This document shows, piece by piece, positions 11,881 through 12,037 of a DNA stretch of 12,037 nucleotides; position 1 is the stretch's first letter; every line of letters starts with the position of its first letter. The stretch spans positions 1 through 12,037 of the forward strand of contig JACDAR010000045.1 in the NCBI GenBank assembly GCA_013695335.1. The letters are read 5' to 3'. A model generated the notes under the pieces. The model saw nothing but the letters and a program-made list of their open reading frames with translations, searched no databases and was not told where the DNA came from. This stretch comes from Rubrobacter sp. (lineage in GTDB: Bacteria; Actinomycetota; Rubrobacteria; Rubrobacterales; Rubrobacteraceae). A program made the position numbers and the translations under genes.

Positions 11881-12037
11881 GTGTCGATTACGTCGAAGGG
11901 CAAGAGATGGGAACGGCTCCATTCGCTATGGATTGCGTGGACATTCACACTTGGTTTCTTCAACTGGGTAGCCTTTCTCTATGCCGGCTTACGGACGAAG
12001 CGGCGAAGGTGGATCTTCTGGGGAGTATTCTACTTAG
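11881..12037 (+). CDS. Putative membrane protein, N-terminal 52 residues (runs off the window)
   Basis: An open frame from GTG at 11881 continues to the window edge without a stop. GGAGGG lies nine bases upstream, a good ribosome binding site. A basic N-terminus (SITSKGKRWERL) is followed by a hydrophobic, aromatic-rich segment around 17-38 (LWIAWTFTLGFFNWVAFLYAGL), then positive residues TKRRRW and the start of a second hydrophobic stretch (IFWGVFYL). This looks like a small multi-pass membrane protein with the basic loop cytoplasmic. The family is not identified. Confidence 0.55.
   Translation, partial: MSITSKGKRWERLHSLWIAWTFTLGFFNWVAFLYAGLRTKRRRWIFWGVFYL

Overview
The window reads as chromosome of a fairly high-GC bacterium, most likely an actinobacterium of the Rubrobacter type. 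This is inferred from gene content and style (menaquinone genes, frequent GTG/TTG starts, -10 boxes placed directly in front of start codons, and protein sequences resembling that group). No rRNA or tRNA is present to confirm it, so the taxonomy is a moderate-confidence inference.

Left edge (1-170): the end of an IS3-type insertion sequence, with the first codons of its orfA on the minus strand running off the window. It stops 43 bases before a type II haloacid dehalogenase-like gene (171-887).

Positions 919-6081 form a plus-strand menaquinone block: menB (naphthoate synthase), menC (o-succinylbenzoate synthase) and menE (o-succinylbenzoyl-CoA ligase), with an ABC-F ATPase gene inserted between menC and menE and overlapping menE by four bases. 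Three non-coding places stand out. menB has a TATAAT box seven bases before its ATG and no ribosome binding site. A heptamer repeat with five GGG runs lies directly before the menC start. The ABC-F gene has a short leader that begins at a candidate AUG-UAG start-stop and contains a 10-bp hairpin covering its Shine-Dalgarno sequence. Converging on this block from the other strand are an NAD-type malic enzyme with an ACT domain and a RidA-family protein lacking the usual catalytic arginine.

Positions 7939-9224 hold a cold-shock protein gene with its own promoter, long leader and clear terminator, followed by a membrane fatty-acid desaturase whose TTG start sits behind a hairpin. This pairing suggests cold or membrane adaptation.

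The right third (9378-12037) is accessory DNA in decay: a small unknown protein; an AbrB/MazE-type antitoxin without a toxin gene; a possible carbamoyltransferase tail remnant; a dead IS982-family element (terminal inverted repeats, 6-bp target duplication, transposase broken by a dinucleotide insertion and a nonsense codon); a higBA toxin-antitoxin pair whose toxin is frameshifted at a perfect 18-bp inverted repeat while the antitoxin is intact; and the start of a membrane protein cut by the window edge. Two toxin-antitoxin loci here therefore keep only the antitoxin.

I found no clear new multigene system. The most interesting items are the ABC-F leader, the G-rich menC leader, and the palindrome-linked frameshift in higB.
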